NCBI RefSeq assembly: GCF_002261225.1
Contig: NZ_NEVM01000005.1
Span: forward strand, 1,674,001-1,738,000
Origin: Bordetella genomosp. 10
Lineage (GTDB): Bacteria; Pseudomonadota; Gammaproteobacteria; Burkholderiales; Burkholderiaceae_B
Direction of reading: 5' to 3'
DNA length: 64,000 nucleotides
Below the pieces are notes generated by a model, which had not been told where the DNA came from, did no database searches, and was given only the letters and a program-made list of their open reading frames with translations. Shown here one piece after another: positions 1 through 8,876 of this stretch. The translations under genes were made by a program, and so were the position numbers. Within the stretch, counting starts at the first letter, position 1; each line of letters starts with the position of its first letter.

Positions 1-604
1 GCCCCCACGGGCTATCCCAGCCGGGCAGCTCGGGCGTCGACGGCTTCCAGAGGACGAAGTCCAGCGGGTTACGCTTATAGGGCGCCACCTCGACACGCGC
101 CCCGGCCAGCATGTCCTGCGGCCGGCGCCCGGACAGGCGGCCATATTCGGGGAAGGACGACACATCGAACAGGACGTGCCCCTGGGCTTCGTAGGCGTGC
201 CCGCGGGCGATCAGGGTCCGGATCAGGGCAATGATGGCCGGGACGTGTTCCGTCACCCGGGGTTCAAGGTCCGGCGGCAGGACGCCCAGGGCCTGCATGT
301 CCTCGTGATAGGCGTCGATGTAGCGCGCCGTGATCGTGCCGATCGGCACACCAGATGCCGCCGCTGCCGCATTGATCTTGTCGTCGACGTCGGTGAAGTT
401 GCGCGCGTACACCACGCGGGGGTAGACATGGCGCAGCAAGCGCGCCAACACGTCGAAGACCACGGCGGGACGGGCGTTGCCGAGGTGAGCGTAGTTATAG
501 ACCGTCGGGCCGCAGACATACATCGTGACCCGGTCTGGCTGTTCCGGCTGCAACGCTTCCTTTGCGTGGGCCAGGGTGTTGTAAAGGCGGATTTCCGTGT
601 TCAT
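1..604 (-). CDS. cysS: Cysteinyl-tRNA synthetase paralog (CysRS2 type), N-terminal part, cut by window edge
   Basis: About 201 residues are visible and the frame is open to the left edge, so this is a partial gene. The N-terminus reads [16 protein letters not shown], followed by the class I synthetase signature [17 protein letters not shown], a VDDKINAAA segment and a [11 protein letters not shown] segment. All are typical of CysS, which charges tRNA-Cys in the cytoplasm. The first zinc-ligand cysteine (in YVCGPT) is present; the later ligands lie beyond the edge. The ATG overlaps the stop of the preceding COG0523 gene by ATGA. It is last in an operon behind zur and folE2, so I infer that it is the zinc-scarcity paralog known from other Zur regulons rather than the housekeeping copy. 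Zinc independence cannot be judged here. Confidence 0.85.
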   Translation of the reverse strand, partial: MNTEIRLYNTLAHAKEALQPEQPDRVTMYVCGPTVYNYAHLGNARPAVVFDVLARLLRHVYPRVVYARNFTDVDDKINAAAAASGVPIGTITARYIDAYHEDMQALGVLPPDLEPRVTEHVPAIIALIRTLIARGHAYEAQGHVLFDVSSFPEYGRLSGRRPQDMLAGARVEVAPYKRNPLDFVLWKPSTPELPGWDSPWG

Positions 605-1065
605 CCCACCGCCTCCCACGCCTTGGGTAGCGCATGGCTGAACGCCCGGAACGAATCCTCGATCACGTCTCGCCCCACATCCCGAGTGATGAATACCAAG
701 CGGGAACGTTTGTCATCGCTGGGCCAGGCGGGCAGCGTGACCGGCGGATGGAAAATATGCTGGACGCCGTGAATGACGACGGGCCGGTCACTGCCCTCGA
801 TATTCAAAATACCTTTGACGCGCAGGATGTCGGCGCCCACGAAGCTCATCGACACCTCCAACCACGCCGCAAACACCTCCTCCGGGATGGGAACATCCAC
901 GGAAAAGCAGAATGCGCGGATGTGGTCATCATGGCGATTGACGTCATGGTGATGGGGCAGTTCCGGCTGCTGCACCAGATGGTTCAGCACCGTGGTCTTG
1001 CCGCTGCCCAGAAATCCCGTCAGCAGCGTGACCGGAATCAGTTCGACAGGGGTGCTCATACTCAT
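601..1065 (-). CDS. Internally deleted COG0523 (CobW-type) GTPase, 154 aa
   Basis: Residues 10-25 form a COG0523 N-terminus with the Walker A GFLGSGKT (17-24). The protein then jumps at about residue 36 to a His-rich [18 protein letters not shown] segment and a complete-looking CobW C-terminal domain. Family members have about 320 residues. About 165 are missing, including the CxCC metal motif, the switch regions and the NKxD guanine motif. The frame is intact, with ATGA overlaps to folE2 upstream and cysS downstream, so translation of the operon is preserved. It may be a decaying gene or a reduced protein. GTPase activity is unlikely; a metal-binding role through the histidines is speculation. 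Confidence 0.75.
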   Translation of the reverse strand: MSMSTPVELIPVTLLTGFLGSGKTTVLNHLVQQPELPHHHDVNRHDDHIRAFCFSVDVPIPEEVFAAWLEVSMSFVGADILRVKGILNIEGSDRPVVIHGVQHIFHPPVTLPAWPSDDKRSRLVFITRDVGRDVIEDSFRAFSHALPKAWEAVG

Positions 1066-1976
1066 AGGGCCTCGCTTGCCGGGTTTTCGGCCCAGGCGGC
1101 AGCGTCATGCGGATGCAGGCTCTCCAGATGCCGCACGTGCACGCGCGGCTGATCGAAGCGGCCGCGCAGCGCTGCCTGAATGCGGCGCGCGGCATCCTCG
1201 ACGAACATCAGGTTGCCGCCATTGAGCGCGGCGAAGGCCTGCTCGTCGGCACGCTTGACCGCGGTCTGCACGGGGGTACTCAGCGCTTGCTCGATGCAGT
1301 CGATCAGGGGAAGCAACCCCAGGTTTGGCGCAACAGGTGCCACGCAGACCGTCACGCAGGCCTGGCTGCGCTGGCTGTGGGGCGTGGCGAGCGTGGCATT
1401 CTGGCGCAACCAGGCAGCCACCGTGGCTGGCGCCAAGCGGTCCCGACCCGAAAAAGTGTCAAGAAAGGCCTGCTCCACCAATTGCCGCGACAAGGCCGCC
1501 GAACATGGGCACGTCGAGGAATATGCCACGGTGACCTGGGCTTCGAGCGCGTAATGCCCCTGCCGCAAGGTCGCGCGGATCTCCACCGGATATGCCTTCC
1601 ACCCGGCCAGGTCCTCCGATACGAGGGCCGGCCGGCGTACCAGCAGGTCGAAAGACAGGGTCAGCCGTGCGCTGCGGCTCTCGCAATCGTGGTGACTCAC
1701 CACCATCGCGCGCAGCACCTCGTGAATCGAGACCGGCGTGAGGTCGGTCCGATCGGCCAAACCATCCAGCAGGCGGTATAGGCGGGACATGTGAATGCCC
1801 TTGACGTGCGGCGCGGGCAGGTCCACCTGTACGTCGGCGCGTGCGTGCAGCGCGCGCCGGTAGCCGGGCTCGGCCACCGTGACAGGCAGATCGATACCCT
1901 GCATCCCGACCCATTCCAGGGCGCTCAGGCTGGGCGAAAGCTCGGTGGTCGAAACGTCGGGTAGAACGGTATCCAC
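1062..1976 (-). CDS. folE2: GTP cyclohydrolase IB (FolE2), alternative-metal first enzyme of folate synthesis
   Basis: A 304-residue COG1469 protein. It carries [11 protein letters not shown] near the start, GIHMSRLY, the SHHDCESR stretch and the hallmark [13 protein letters not shown] with the conserved cysteine. FolE2 converts GTP to dihydroneopterin triphosphate and can replace zinc-dependent FolE when zinc is scarce, which fits its place behind zur. The start is probably the GTG at 1976: an in-frame TGA lies further upstream with no ATG between, and no strong ribosome-binding site is visible. Its stop overlaps the next gene by ATGA. Codon use resembles the neighbours and no catalytic segment appears lost. 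Confidence 0.92.
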   Translation of the reverse strand: MDTVLPDVSTTELSPSLSALEWVGMQGIDLPVTVAEPGYRRALHARADVQVDLPAPHVKGIHMSRLYRLLDGLADRTDLTPVSIHEVLRAMVVSHHDCESRSARLTLSFDLLVRRPALVSEDLAGWKAYPVEIRATLRQGHYALEAQVTVAYSSTCPCSAALSRQLVEQAFLDTFSGRDRLAPATVAAWLRQNATLATPHSQRSQACVTVCVAPVAPNLGLLPLIDCIEQALSTPVQTAVKRADEQAFAALNGGNLMFVEDAARRIQAALRGRFDQPRVHVRHLESLHPHDAAAWAENPASEAL

Positions 1977-2045
1977 ATTGATGCTCGGAATCGTGTTGGA
2001 GGGGCAGCCCCCAACTCGGTCCGGAGTCCGGGGAATGCCGCGGTA

Positions 2046-3258
2046 TCAAGGCCAGTTCGGGAAGGGGTTGTGCCAGGTCTTCCAGACCAGCGGCCCTTTG
2101 GCCATCTCTTCGTCGTTAAGCAGACAGGCATCGAAGCGCGCGCGCAGCGTCGCTTCGTCCATGTCCATGCCGATCAGGACGAGCTCTTGGCGGGCGTCGC
2201 CTACACCATCGACCCAATTCTTGCGTATCATCGCCACGTATTCGGGATCTTCCGGCCAGCGCTCGGGAGGCATCGCTGCCCACCAATAACCTGCCGCGCC
2301 ATGACGGGCCACCGCGCCCGCTTGCGACCAGGATCCCGCCATCTCGGGATGGCTCGCCAGCCAGAAATAGCCCTTGGAACGCACCACGCCTGGCCACTCG
2401 CTCTCGACGAACGAAAAAAACCGCTCCGGATGAAAGGGCCGCCGGGCTTTGTAGACAAAACTCCGGATACCGTATTCCTCGGTTTCAGGCGTGTGCTGAC
2501 CGCGCAGCTCACGCAACCATCCTGGCGCCTTCGACGCGGCGTCGAAATCGAAGAGGCCCGTATCCAGCACACGGTCCAGCGGCACTTTCCCAAACTCGGC
2601 CACTTCAACTCGCGCCCGAGGATTGAGCTTGTGTAGAACGGCCATTAACCGTTCACGCTCCTCGTCGTTGATGAGATCGACCTTGTTCAGCACGATGACA
2701 TCGCAGAACTCGATCTGGTCGATCAGCAAGTCCACCACCGTCCGTTCATCTTCCTCACCCAGCGATTCGCCGCGCTCTTGCAGGCTGTCACGGGAACTGT
2801 AGTCACGCAGGAAGTAAGGCGTCGACCACGGTCACCATGGTGTCCAGACGAGCGACTTCGCCCAGGCTCTGGCCATCCTCGCCTTCAAAGGTGAAGGTCT
2901 CGGCCACAGGCAGCGGTTCGGAGATACCGGTTGATTCGATGACGAGCTGGTCGAACTTGCCTTCCTTGGCGAGGCGGTTCACTTCGATCAGAAGATCCTC
3001 GCGCAATGTGCAACAGATGCAGCCGTTGCTCATCTCCACGAGCTTCTCGTCCGTGCGGGACAACTCGGCCCCACCCTCGCGGACAAGCGCCGCGTCGATG
3101 TTGACCTCCGACATGTCATTCACGATGACAGCAACGCGACGGCCCTCACGGTTGTTGAGAATGTGATTGAGCAGTGTCGTTTTCCCGGCACCCAGAAAAC
3201 CCGACAAGACAGTGACGGGCAACTGTTGGCCAGCCAAGTGAGATGAGCCTGCGTCCAT
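2046..3258 (-). pseudogene. COG0523 zinc metallochaperone GTPase (ZigA/ZagA-like), frameshifted
   Basis: The first part (3258 to about 2815) encodes Walker A GFLGAGKT (20-27), the GCICC metal motif (Cys80, Cys82, Cys83) and ESTGISEP. It then meets a stop 11 codons after TMVTVVDA. The second part, in another frame, resumes with [19 protein letters not shown], the guanine motif NKVDL and the long CobW C-terminal domain ending NPFPNWP. Four bases (positions 2814-2817) stand where two codons are expected, so a 2-base loss or 1-base gain joins the halves into a protein of about 403 residues. It lies 35 bp behind zur and is probably co-transcribed. A sequencing error would give the same picture; otherwise the gene is dead. 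Confidence 0.85.
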
Positions 3259-3293
3259 GGTCGTTTAAGCCTTCAATAAGACAGATGAGAGTG

Positions 3294-3707
3294 TTAAGTT
3301 CCAGAAATGGTTGAGCACGCCGCACACAGCCCCAGAACTTCAATAGCGGCCTTGTCGGCCGAGAAGTTCACGCGACCAAGCCAATCCCCCACACAAGTTC
3401 CCAGCGTGTCATCTACGAGGACGTCGACATGACCGCATGAACGACAGATAGCGAGGGCGCAACAACCCAGGCCGAGTGAAGTGTTTTCGCACCAAACGTA
3501 GGCCTTGAGGGTCTCCACCCGGCGTACAAGCCCCCGCGACATCAGCTTATCGAGCGCACGGTAGATTTGAGGAGGTCCGCCCACAGGGACGCACTCAAGC
3601 AGCGCATAAGCGGTGAGCGGGCGGCGCGCCTGTCGCAACGCATCCAGGATGCTTTCTTGGGTTACCGTCAGCGGCTTGACGCGATCCGTAGGTGACTGAG
3701 TTCGCAT
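3294..3707 (-). CDS. zur: Zinc uptake regulator Zur, Fur family
   Basis: A 137-residue Fur-family repressor. Residues 10-65 form the winged helix (PPQIYRALDKLMSRGLV is the recognition region). Structural-zinc cysteines are at 88/91 (CRSC) and 128/131 (CAAC). The divergent znu genes and the downstream COG0523/folE2 genes identify it as Zur rather than Fur. With zinc bound it should repress from the palindrome 9 bp upstream of its own start, giving autoregulation. It is the first gene of the leftward unit, with the frameshifted COG0523 gene following after 35 bp. Confidence 0.9.
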   Translation of the reverse strand: MRTQSPTDRVKPLTVTQESILDALRQARRPLTAYALLECVPVGGPPQIYRALDKLMSRGLVRRVETLKAYVWCENTSLGLGCCALAICRSCGHVDVLVDDTLGTCVGDWLGRVNFSADKAAIEVLGLCAACSTISGT

Positions 3708-3715
3708 TTCACTAT

Positions 3716-3733
3716 GTTATGTTATAACATAAC
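3716..3733. promoter_or_regulatory. Zur-box palindrome between divergent zur and znu units
   Basis: GTTATGTTATAACATAAC is a perfect 18-bp palindrome. It matches the AT-rich GTTATATTATAAC style of Zur operators in Gram-negative bacteria. It sits 9 bp from the zur start and 65 bp before the first gene of the znu unit. One site can therefore control both directions. Binding is inferred from position and sequence, not shown. Confidence 0.88.
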
Positions 3734-3798
3734 GATTAGTTTAACCACCTCAGCCGCAAGATTCAAACTACGCAATCCGCAATCTCGCAGATCAGGAT

Positions 3799-3966
3799 AT
3801 GTTTCGGTACTCTCGCACATCAGCGCGCGCGCAGCCCGCGGCAAGCGGGCATCGTGTTTTCCAACGCGTCGCTATCGCCAGGGGAGCGCTGTATCGCCTG
3901 TCCTGGGTGGCCCTTATCCTCCTGGCGCTGTGGCTCGCCATTGCCTGGGCGATAGACGTGCCATGA
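3799..3966 (+). CDS. Small single-pass membrane protein at head of znu operon, 55 aa
   Basis: An open frame of 55 codons starts at ATG 3799 and ends with a TGA that overlaps the znuC ATG (ATGA). It begins MFRYSRTSARAQ and has a basic N-terminal half. Residues 33-52 form one strongly hydrophobic helix (LSWVALILLALWLAIAWAI), and it ends in DVP. The overlap with znuC and the position just after the Zur palindrome support translation as part of the zinc-uptake operon. No strong ribosome-binding site precedes it. I do not recognise a family. A small accessory subunit of the transporter, or simply a leader coupling translation to znuC, are both possible. Confidence 0.6.
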   Translation: MFRYSRTSARAQPAASGHRVFQRVAIARGALYRLSWVALILLALWLAIAWAIDVP

Positions 3967-4715
3967 ATGAATACGCCATTCGCTTCTCCGACGTGACGTT
4001 GAGCTATGACCGGCATCCCGCCGTGCATCACTTGTCGGGCACTTTCGCGCGCGGCAGCCTGACCGCCATCGTGGGACCCAATGGGGCCGGCAAAACCACC
4101 CTGCTGAAATCCCTGATCGGGGAAGGCGGGCAAGTAGAAGGAGAAATCGACTACGGGTCGCTGACGCCGGAAGATTTTGGGTATTTACCCCAGGTGACAA
4201 GCATCGAACGGCAATTTCCCTTGAGCGTCGCCGATGTCGTCATCATGGGTGCATGGCGCCGCATCGGGCCATTTCGCGGCGTCACGGCCGAAACGGCCAG
4301 GCAGGCCGAGCGGGCGCTGGCCGCTGTCGGGCTGGCGGGATTCGAGCGCCGCCGTGTCGGGTCGCTTTCCGGCGGACAGATGCAGCGCGTTCTTTTTGCC
4401 AGACTGTTGCTTCAGGACGCGCGGGTTGTGCTGCTGGACGAACCCTTCACGGCCATCGATGACGCGACAACGCGCGATCTGCTGGACATTGTGCGGCAGT
4501 GGCATCGCGACGGCCGGACGGTCATCGCCGTGCTGCATGACTTCGACCAGGTGCGCGCGTACTTTCCCGAGACCTTGCTGATTTCGCGCCGCGTCATCGC
4601 ATGGGGAAAAACCATGGACGTAATGACCGAGGACAATTTGCAGCGGGCCCGCGGCTTGTCCGAGGCCTGGCAGAACGGCGCGCGCGTCTGCGAGGAATCG
4701 GAGGCGCAAGCGTGA
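3963..4715 (+). CDS. znuC: Zinc (or Zn/Mn) ABC transporter ATPase ZnuC
   Basis: A 250-residue ABC ATPase of the metal-chelate class. It has Walker A GPNGAGKTT (38-46), a Q-loop near YLPQ, the signature LSGGQ (135-139), Walker B VVLLDEP (155-161) and the H-loop in VLHD. It hydrolyses ATP in the cytoplasm to drive uptake through ZnuB. The ATG at 3963 was chosen because it starts the conserved domain and overlaps the small upstream gene. The frame is open further upstream, but that stretch is not conserved in type. The end overlaps the znuB GTG. Zur control is expected. Confidence 0.92.
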   Translation: MNEYAIRFSDVTLSYDRHPAVHHLSGTFARGSLTAIVGPNGAGKTTLLKSLIGEGGQVEGEIDYGSLTPEDFGYLPQVTSIERQFPLSVADVVIMGAWRRIGPFRGVTAETARQAERALAAVGLAGFERRRVGSLSGGQMQRVLFARLLLQDARVVLLDEPFTAIDDATTRDLLDIVRQWHRDGRTVIAVLHDFDQVRAYFPETLLISRRVIAWGKTMDVMTEDNLQRARGLSEAWQNGARVCEESEAQA

Positions 4716-5584
4716 GCCTCTATGCCATTGCGATTCAGCCCTTCCTGGAATATGGGTTCATGCGCCGGGCGCTGGTGGCGTCTCTCTCGCTCGGCCTGAG
4801 CGCGGGCCCCGTCGGTGTGGTGCTCATGTTGCGCAGGATGAGCCTTGTCGGCGATGCGATGAGCCATGCCGTATTGCCCGGCGCGGCGATAGGCTTCCTT
4901 GTTTCCGGAGGATTATCGCTGTTCTCCATGGGGGTGGGCGGCGTAATCGCGGGGCTGAGCGTCGCAATGCTATCCGGCGCGGTGAGCCGTACGACGGTAT
5001 TGAAAGAGGATGCCAGCTTCGCGACCTTCTATCTCGCCTCATTGGCGCTGGGCGTATTGATCGTGTCGTTACGCGGCTCGAACATCGACCTGCTGCACGT
5101 CTTGTTCGGCACGATCCTGTCCGTGGACAGGGATGCCATCCTCATGGTGGGAGGCATCACATCCTTCACGCTGATCGCGTTGGCGCTGATCTATCGGCCG
5201 CTGGCCGCCGAGTGCTTCGACCCGGCATTCCTGCGTTCGGTAAAGGGACACGGCGCACTGTATCACCTGACGTTCCTGTTTCTCCTGGTCATCAATCTTG
5301 TCGCGGGATTCCAGACGCTGGGAACGCTCATGGCCGTTGGGATGATGATGCTCCCCGCGGCGGTCGCCCAACTTTGGGGAAGAACGCTGTTCACCATGGC
5401 GGCGATTGCGGCGTTCGTCGCGATTCTGTCCGGTTATCTGGGATTGTTGTTGTCTTACCGCCTGGAGTTCGCGTCTGGACCCACGATTATTCTCGTGGCC
5501 AGCGCGATCTATGTCTTGTCGCTGCTGGCGGCGCCTTCGGGCCTGCTGATGCGACGGTTCAATCGCCCGCACTTGTCGGGCTGA
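4712..5584 (+). CDS. znuB: Zinc (or Zn/Mn) ABC transporter permease ZnuB
   Basis: A 290-residue permease of the ABC-3 family with about eight hydrophobic segments. The typical GDAMSHAVLPGAAIGFLVSG segment follows the first helices, and GTLMAVGMMMLPAAVAQLW lies in the second half. It forms the inner-membrane channel with ZnuC. The GTG at 4712 overlaps the znuC stop (GTGA), which implies coupled translation. The C-terminal tail after the last helix is short (RRFNRPHLSG). Confidence 0.9.
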   Translation: MSLYAIAIQPFLEYGFMRRALVASLSLGLSAGPVGVVLMLRRMSLVGDAMSHAVLPGAAIGFLVSGGLSLFSMGVGGVIAGLSVAMLSGAVSRTTVLKEDASFATFYLASLALGVLIVSLRGSNIDLLHVLFGTILSVDRDAILMVGGITSFTLIALALIYRPLAAECFDPAFLRSVKGHGALYHLTFLFLLVINLVAGFQTLGTLMAVGMMMLPAAVAQLWGRTLFTMAAIAAFVAILSGYLGLLLSYRLEFASGPTIILVASAIYVLSLLAAPSGLLMRRFNRPHLSG

Positions 5585-5601
5585 TGAAAAGCGAGGTCTG
5601 C

Positions 5602-6498
5602 ATGCGTTCCAAGCCATTCTTTCGTGTCGCGCTCGGCTGCGCCGTTCTCCTGCTGGCCGGCATGCAAGCGGCCGCGGCCAGAACCATCGATGTCGTAGCC
5701 AGTTTCACGGTACTGGCCGATGTGGTGAAGAATGTCGGCGGCGACCACGTCGCCGTCAAGAGCCTGGTGCCGCCCAATGGCGATCCGCACGAGTTCGAGC
5801 CATCTCCCACCGACGCCAAGGCCATCCGCGAAGCGGCGGTAACCTTTGTCAGCGGAGAAGGCCTGGAGACATGGTTCCAGCGGCTCGCCAAGGCGTCAGG
5901 CGCCAAAACACAACCCGTCGTCGTCTCCGAGGGCATCAAGACGCATACCATGGAAGAGGACGGCAAGGTAGTCACGGACCCTCATGTCTGGAACAGCATT
6001 CCCAACGTGCTGATCTGGGTGAGCAACATCGAAGCCGCATTGGCCAAGGCCGATCCGGACGATGCGGCGGCATTCAGGAAAAACGCCGCGGCGTATCGTG
6101 AGCGGCTTGGCGCGCTGGATCAGACGATCCGCGCAAAATTCGCCAGCATTCCCGCCGGGCAGCGCAAGGTGCTGACCAGTCACGACGCGTTCGGTTATTA
6201 CGGCAAGGAATACGGCGTGCAATTCCTGGCGCCTCAAGGACTCTCCACCGAAACGGAAGCGTCCGCGGCGGATGTCGCAAAACTTATCGACCAGATCAAG
6301 GCAGAACAGGTACGCGTCTATTTCATCGAGAATTCGAATGATCCTCGCCTGGTCAAACAGATCGCCCAAGCCACTGGAGCGCAGCCTGGCGGGGAGCTCT
6401 ATCCGGAGGCATTGTCGGCTGCCGCCGGCCCGGCGCCGACTTATGAGCGCTTGATGCAATTCAATACGGAACAGATCGTCAAAGCCATCACGAAATGA
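5602..6498 (+). CDS. znuA: Periplasmic metal-binding protein of the znu ABC system
   Basis: A 298-residue cluster A-I solute-binding protein. It begins with a signal peptide (MRSKPFFRVALGCAVLLLAGMQAAAA). Metal-ligand segments follow: NGDPHEFEPSPTDAK, TDPHVWNS, TSHDAFGYY and FIENSNDP. The ATG at 5602 has GAGG eight bases upstream; an alternative ATG at 5584 overlaps the znuB stop. The charged His-rich loop of classical ZnuA is absent, and only a short HTMEEDGK stretch stands in its place. The specificity could therefore be zinc, manganese or both. Placement in a Zur-flanked operon favours zinc, while the neighbouring mntR/mntH keeps manganese open. Confidence 0.85.
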   Translation: MRSKPFFRVALGCAVLLLAGMQAAAARTIDVVASFTVLADVVKNVGGDHVAVKSLVPPNGDPHEFEPSPTDAKAIREAAVTFVSGEGLETWFQRLAKASGAKTQPVVVSEGIKTHTMEEDGKVVTDPHVWNSIPNVLIWVSNIEAALAKADPDDAAAFRKNAAAYRERLGALDQTIRAKFASIPAGQRKVLTSHDAFGYYGKEYGVQFLAPQGLSTETEASAADVAKLIDQIKAEQVRVYFIENSNDPRLVKQIAQATGAQPGGELYPEALSAAAGPAPTYERLMQFNTEQIVKAITK

Positions 6499-6520
6499 TC
6501 GCCGGGCCTCCCGCCTCCAT

Positions 6521-6997
6521 TCAACAGGACTCGCTCGCGCGCAAGAACCGGCGGAACGCGGCCAGGGTCTCGTCGCTCACATGGTGTTCGATCCCTTCGG
6601 CATCCCGATGGGCGACATCCGGGGCGACGCCGACGGCAACCAGGAATGCCTCGCATACCTGATGCCGCTCCTTGCTCGCCTTGGCCATGGCAACACCCGC
6701 CTCCGTCAGGGAAACACCCCGGTAGAGCCTCTGCTCGACCAGGCCCAGGGTGCGCAGGCGCTTCAGCATCTTGGCGACGGTGGGCTGCGCCACATCCAGG
6801 CGCGCCGCGATGTCGACCTGGCGCGCCTCGCCGGCATCCTCGATGAGATCGTGAATCAGCTCCACGTAGTCCTCGGCGAGCTCCAGCCGATGGGCCTGCC
6901 GGACCTGCCGGAATCCCTGCGCATGCAGGGAAGCATCGACAAGCGGGGAGGCGGTCCCGGGGGGTTTGGGGGCTGTTGCCATAAGCAATCTTTGCAT
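6521..6997 (-). CDS. mntR: Manganese transport regulator MntR, DtxR family
   Basis: A 158-residue DtxR/MntR-type regulator. The winged helix is near residues 45-100 ([24 protein letters not shown]). The dimerisation/metal domain follows, with [25 protein letters not shown] and ligand-type Glu/His residues. There is no SH3 domain, as expected for the short MntR type. It should bind Mn(II) and repress mntH. An ATG at 6997 with AAGG upstream is used; ATG 6982 is an alternative. It is divergent from mntH and shares a 144-bp control region with it. Confidence 0.88.
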   Translation of the reverse strand: MQRLLMATAPKPPGTASPLVDASLHAQGFRQVRQAHRLELAEDYVELIHDLIEDAGEARQVDIAARLDVAQPTVAKMLKRLRTLGLVEQRLYRGVSLTEAGVAMAKASKERHQVCEAFLVAVGVAPDVAHRDAEGIEHHVSDETLAAFRRFLRASESC

Positions 6998-7076
6998 CCG
7001 TCGTTACCGCCTTGGAGGAGAGGCGGGTCCGCGGGATTGTAGCGTGTAGCCGTCGATTTATAGATATTGCTATATG

Positions 7077-7094
7077 ACATAGCACTGGCTATAT
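7077..7094. promoter_or_regulatory. MntR box upstream of mntH
   Basis: ACATAGC-ACTG-GCTATAT is an inverted repeat matching the enterobacterial MntR motif ACATAGCnnnnGCTATGT in all but one position. It lies 48 bp before the mntH ATG and 80 bp before mntR. A second partial arm (TGCTAT, 7068-7073) just upstream could form a further half-site. Confidence 0.75.
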
Positions 7095-7141
7095 TATTCA
7101 ATGCCCTCCGGCGTTCACGCGATCCAATTGACGAGGTATTC

Positions 7142-8488
7142 ATGAGCACCCCTCCCGCCGACTGCAACGGGCCGGCACAAGCGGCAGACATGGCCATCCG
7201 CCCCAGTCTCGGGGCGATGAACGCCAGCGTGCGTCTCCCGGTCGGCGGCGCATGGTGGCGGCGGCTGCTCGCCTTTCTGGGGCCGGGCTACATGGTGTCG
7301 GTGGGCTATATGGATCCCGGCAACTGGGCCACCGACCTGGCCGGCGGATCGCGCTTCGGCTATCTCCTGCTGTCGGTGATTCTCCTGTCCAATCTCATGG
7401 CCATCCTGCTGCAGGCGCTTGCCGCGCGCCTGGGCATCGCCACCGGCATGGACCTGGCCCAGGCCTGCCGCGCACGCTATCCCAGAGCGATCAACCTGAC
7501 GCTCTGGGCCTTGTGCGAGGTCGCCATCATTGCCTGCGACCTGGCCGAGGTCATCGGCACCGCCATTGCGCTGAACCTGCTGTTCGGCATTCCCCTGACG
7601 CTGGGCGCCATCCTGACGGCGCTGGACGTCTTCGTGGTGCTGCTGCTCATGCAGCGCGGATTCCGCTGGCTGGAGGCCTTCGTCATCGCGCTCCTGCTGA
7701 TCATTTTCATCTGCTTCGGCGTCCAGATCGTACTGGCGCAGCCTGACATGAAGGAGCTATTGAGCGGGTTCATCCCCCAAGCCCGCATCGTGACCGACCC
7801 CGTAGCGCTGTACATCGCTATCGGCATCATCGGGGCCACGGTCATGCCGCACAATCTCTATCTCCACTCCTCCATCGTGCAGACGCGGGACTATCCGCGC
7901 ACGGAAGCGGGACGGCGCGAGGGATTGCGGTGGGCCGTCACGGACAGCACGCTAGCGCTCATGCTGGCGCTGTTCGTCAACGCCGCCATCCTGATCACGG
8001 CGGCGGCCGTCTTCCATAAGGGGGGCCATACCGAAGTCGAGGAAATCGAGCAGGCCTATCATCTGCTGTCGCCCATGCTCGGCGTGGGCATCGCGTCGCT
8101 GCTGTTCGCGATCGCGTTGCTGGCGTCCGGCGTGAACTCCACCGTGACGGCCACCTTGGCGGGCCAGATCGTCATGGAGGGATTTCTCAACCTGCGCATC
8201 CCGGACTGGGCGCGGCGGCTGCTCACGCGCGGCGTGGCCATCGTCCCCGTCATCGTCGTGACCAGCCTGTATGGCGAAAGCGGCACCGCCAAACTGCTTG
8301 TCTTCAGCCAGGTCGTGCTATCCATGCAACTGCCTTTCGCGGTGATTCCGCTGGTGCGCTTCGTCTCGGACCGGAAGTTGATGGGGCCGTTCGCCACCGG
8401 GCGGAAAGTAACGATAGCCGCCTGGACGATTGCGGCGGTGATCGTCGTGCTCAACGCCAAACTGCTGATCGACGTCATCGCGGGATAA
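7142..8488 (+). CDS. mntH: NRAMP-family Mn(II)/H+ symporter MntH
   Basis: A 448-residue NRAMP protein with about eleven membrane segments. The first-helix metal motif DPGNW lies in [14 protein letters not shown], and the sixth-helix motif in [11 protein letters not shown]. Both form the Mn(II) site in this family. It imports divalent manganese across the inner membrane, driven by protons. The ATG at 7142 was chosen; the frame extends upstream over the operator, which is unlikely to be coding. The N-terminal extension of about 40 residues before the first helix is longer than in E. coli MntH. The MntR box predicts repression when manganese is sufficient. Confidence 0.93.
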   Translation: MSTPPADCNGPAQAADMAIRPSLGAMNASVRLPVGGAWWRRLLAFLGPGYMVSVGYMDPGNWATDLAGGSRFGYLLLSVILLSNLMAILLQALAARLGIATGMDLAQACRARYPRAINLTLWALCEVAIIACDLAEVIGTAIALNLLFGIPLTLGAILTALDVFVVLLLMQRGFRWLEAFVIALLLIIFICFGVQIVLAQPDMKELLSGFIPQARIVTDPVALYIAIGIIGATVMPHNLYLHSSIVQTRDYPRTEAGRREGLRWAVTDSTLALMLALFVNAAILITAAAVFHKGGHTEVEEIEQAYHLLSPMLGVGIASLLFAIALLASGVNSTVTATLAGQIVMEGFLNLRIPDWARRLLTRGVAIVPVIVVTSLYGESGTAKLLVFSQVVLSMQLPFAVIPLVRFVSDRKLMGPFATGRKVTIAAWTIAAVIVVLNAKLLIDVIAG

Positions 8489-8608
8489 GCGCCGCGGCTC
8501 TTTCCCCAATCGGCGGCACATCCCGTCGGGCGCAGTGGCAAGCGCGCCCTGACGCTCGGCCCTGTCCGCGTTGCAAGAATGCAAGGTTCCACAATTCATT
8601 AATTGAAA

Positions 8609-8636
8609 TGCAAATCATTTTTATTTATCATTCTCA
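8609..8636. promoter_or_regulatory. Fur-box-like site in the 388-bp gap before the siderophore receptor
   Basis: The stretch 8489-8876 has no gene. Within it, 8609-8636 is AT-rich in a GC-rich background. Read on the minus strand it contains GAGAATGATAAATA followed by AAATGATTTGCATT, close to overlapping Fur hexamers (GATAAT type). It lies about 240 bp before the receptor start. The rest of the gap shows no feature I can name beyond a good ribosome-binding site (AGAGG, before 8877). Confidence 0.6.
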
Positions 8637-8876
8637 GGCTGGTGTCAGTTAGCTGACCTCGCGCCGGACAAAGATCGGGCCGAGGCCATGCGGCCGGCAG
8701 CCGTCGACACCGTGCGACCGGGCATCACAAGACCCGGCGCCGCGCTCGTCGTCATGGCTCATTGCCATTCCGACCGAAGAGTTGCCTTTCCCCTCGCGAG
8801 AAGCGGGAAAGGCGCCGGGAAGTCCGATCGGCACATGGGCCAGTGAAAAATCACTCCGGGAAAGAGGAAACCTGTC

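Noticed and set aside
3714..3962. N-terminal extension of znuC back to the Zur palindrome
   Set aside because: The extended segment has no ABC-family similarity, overlaps the operator and a separate 55-codon gene. ATG 3963 starts the conserved domain.
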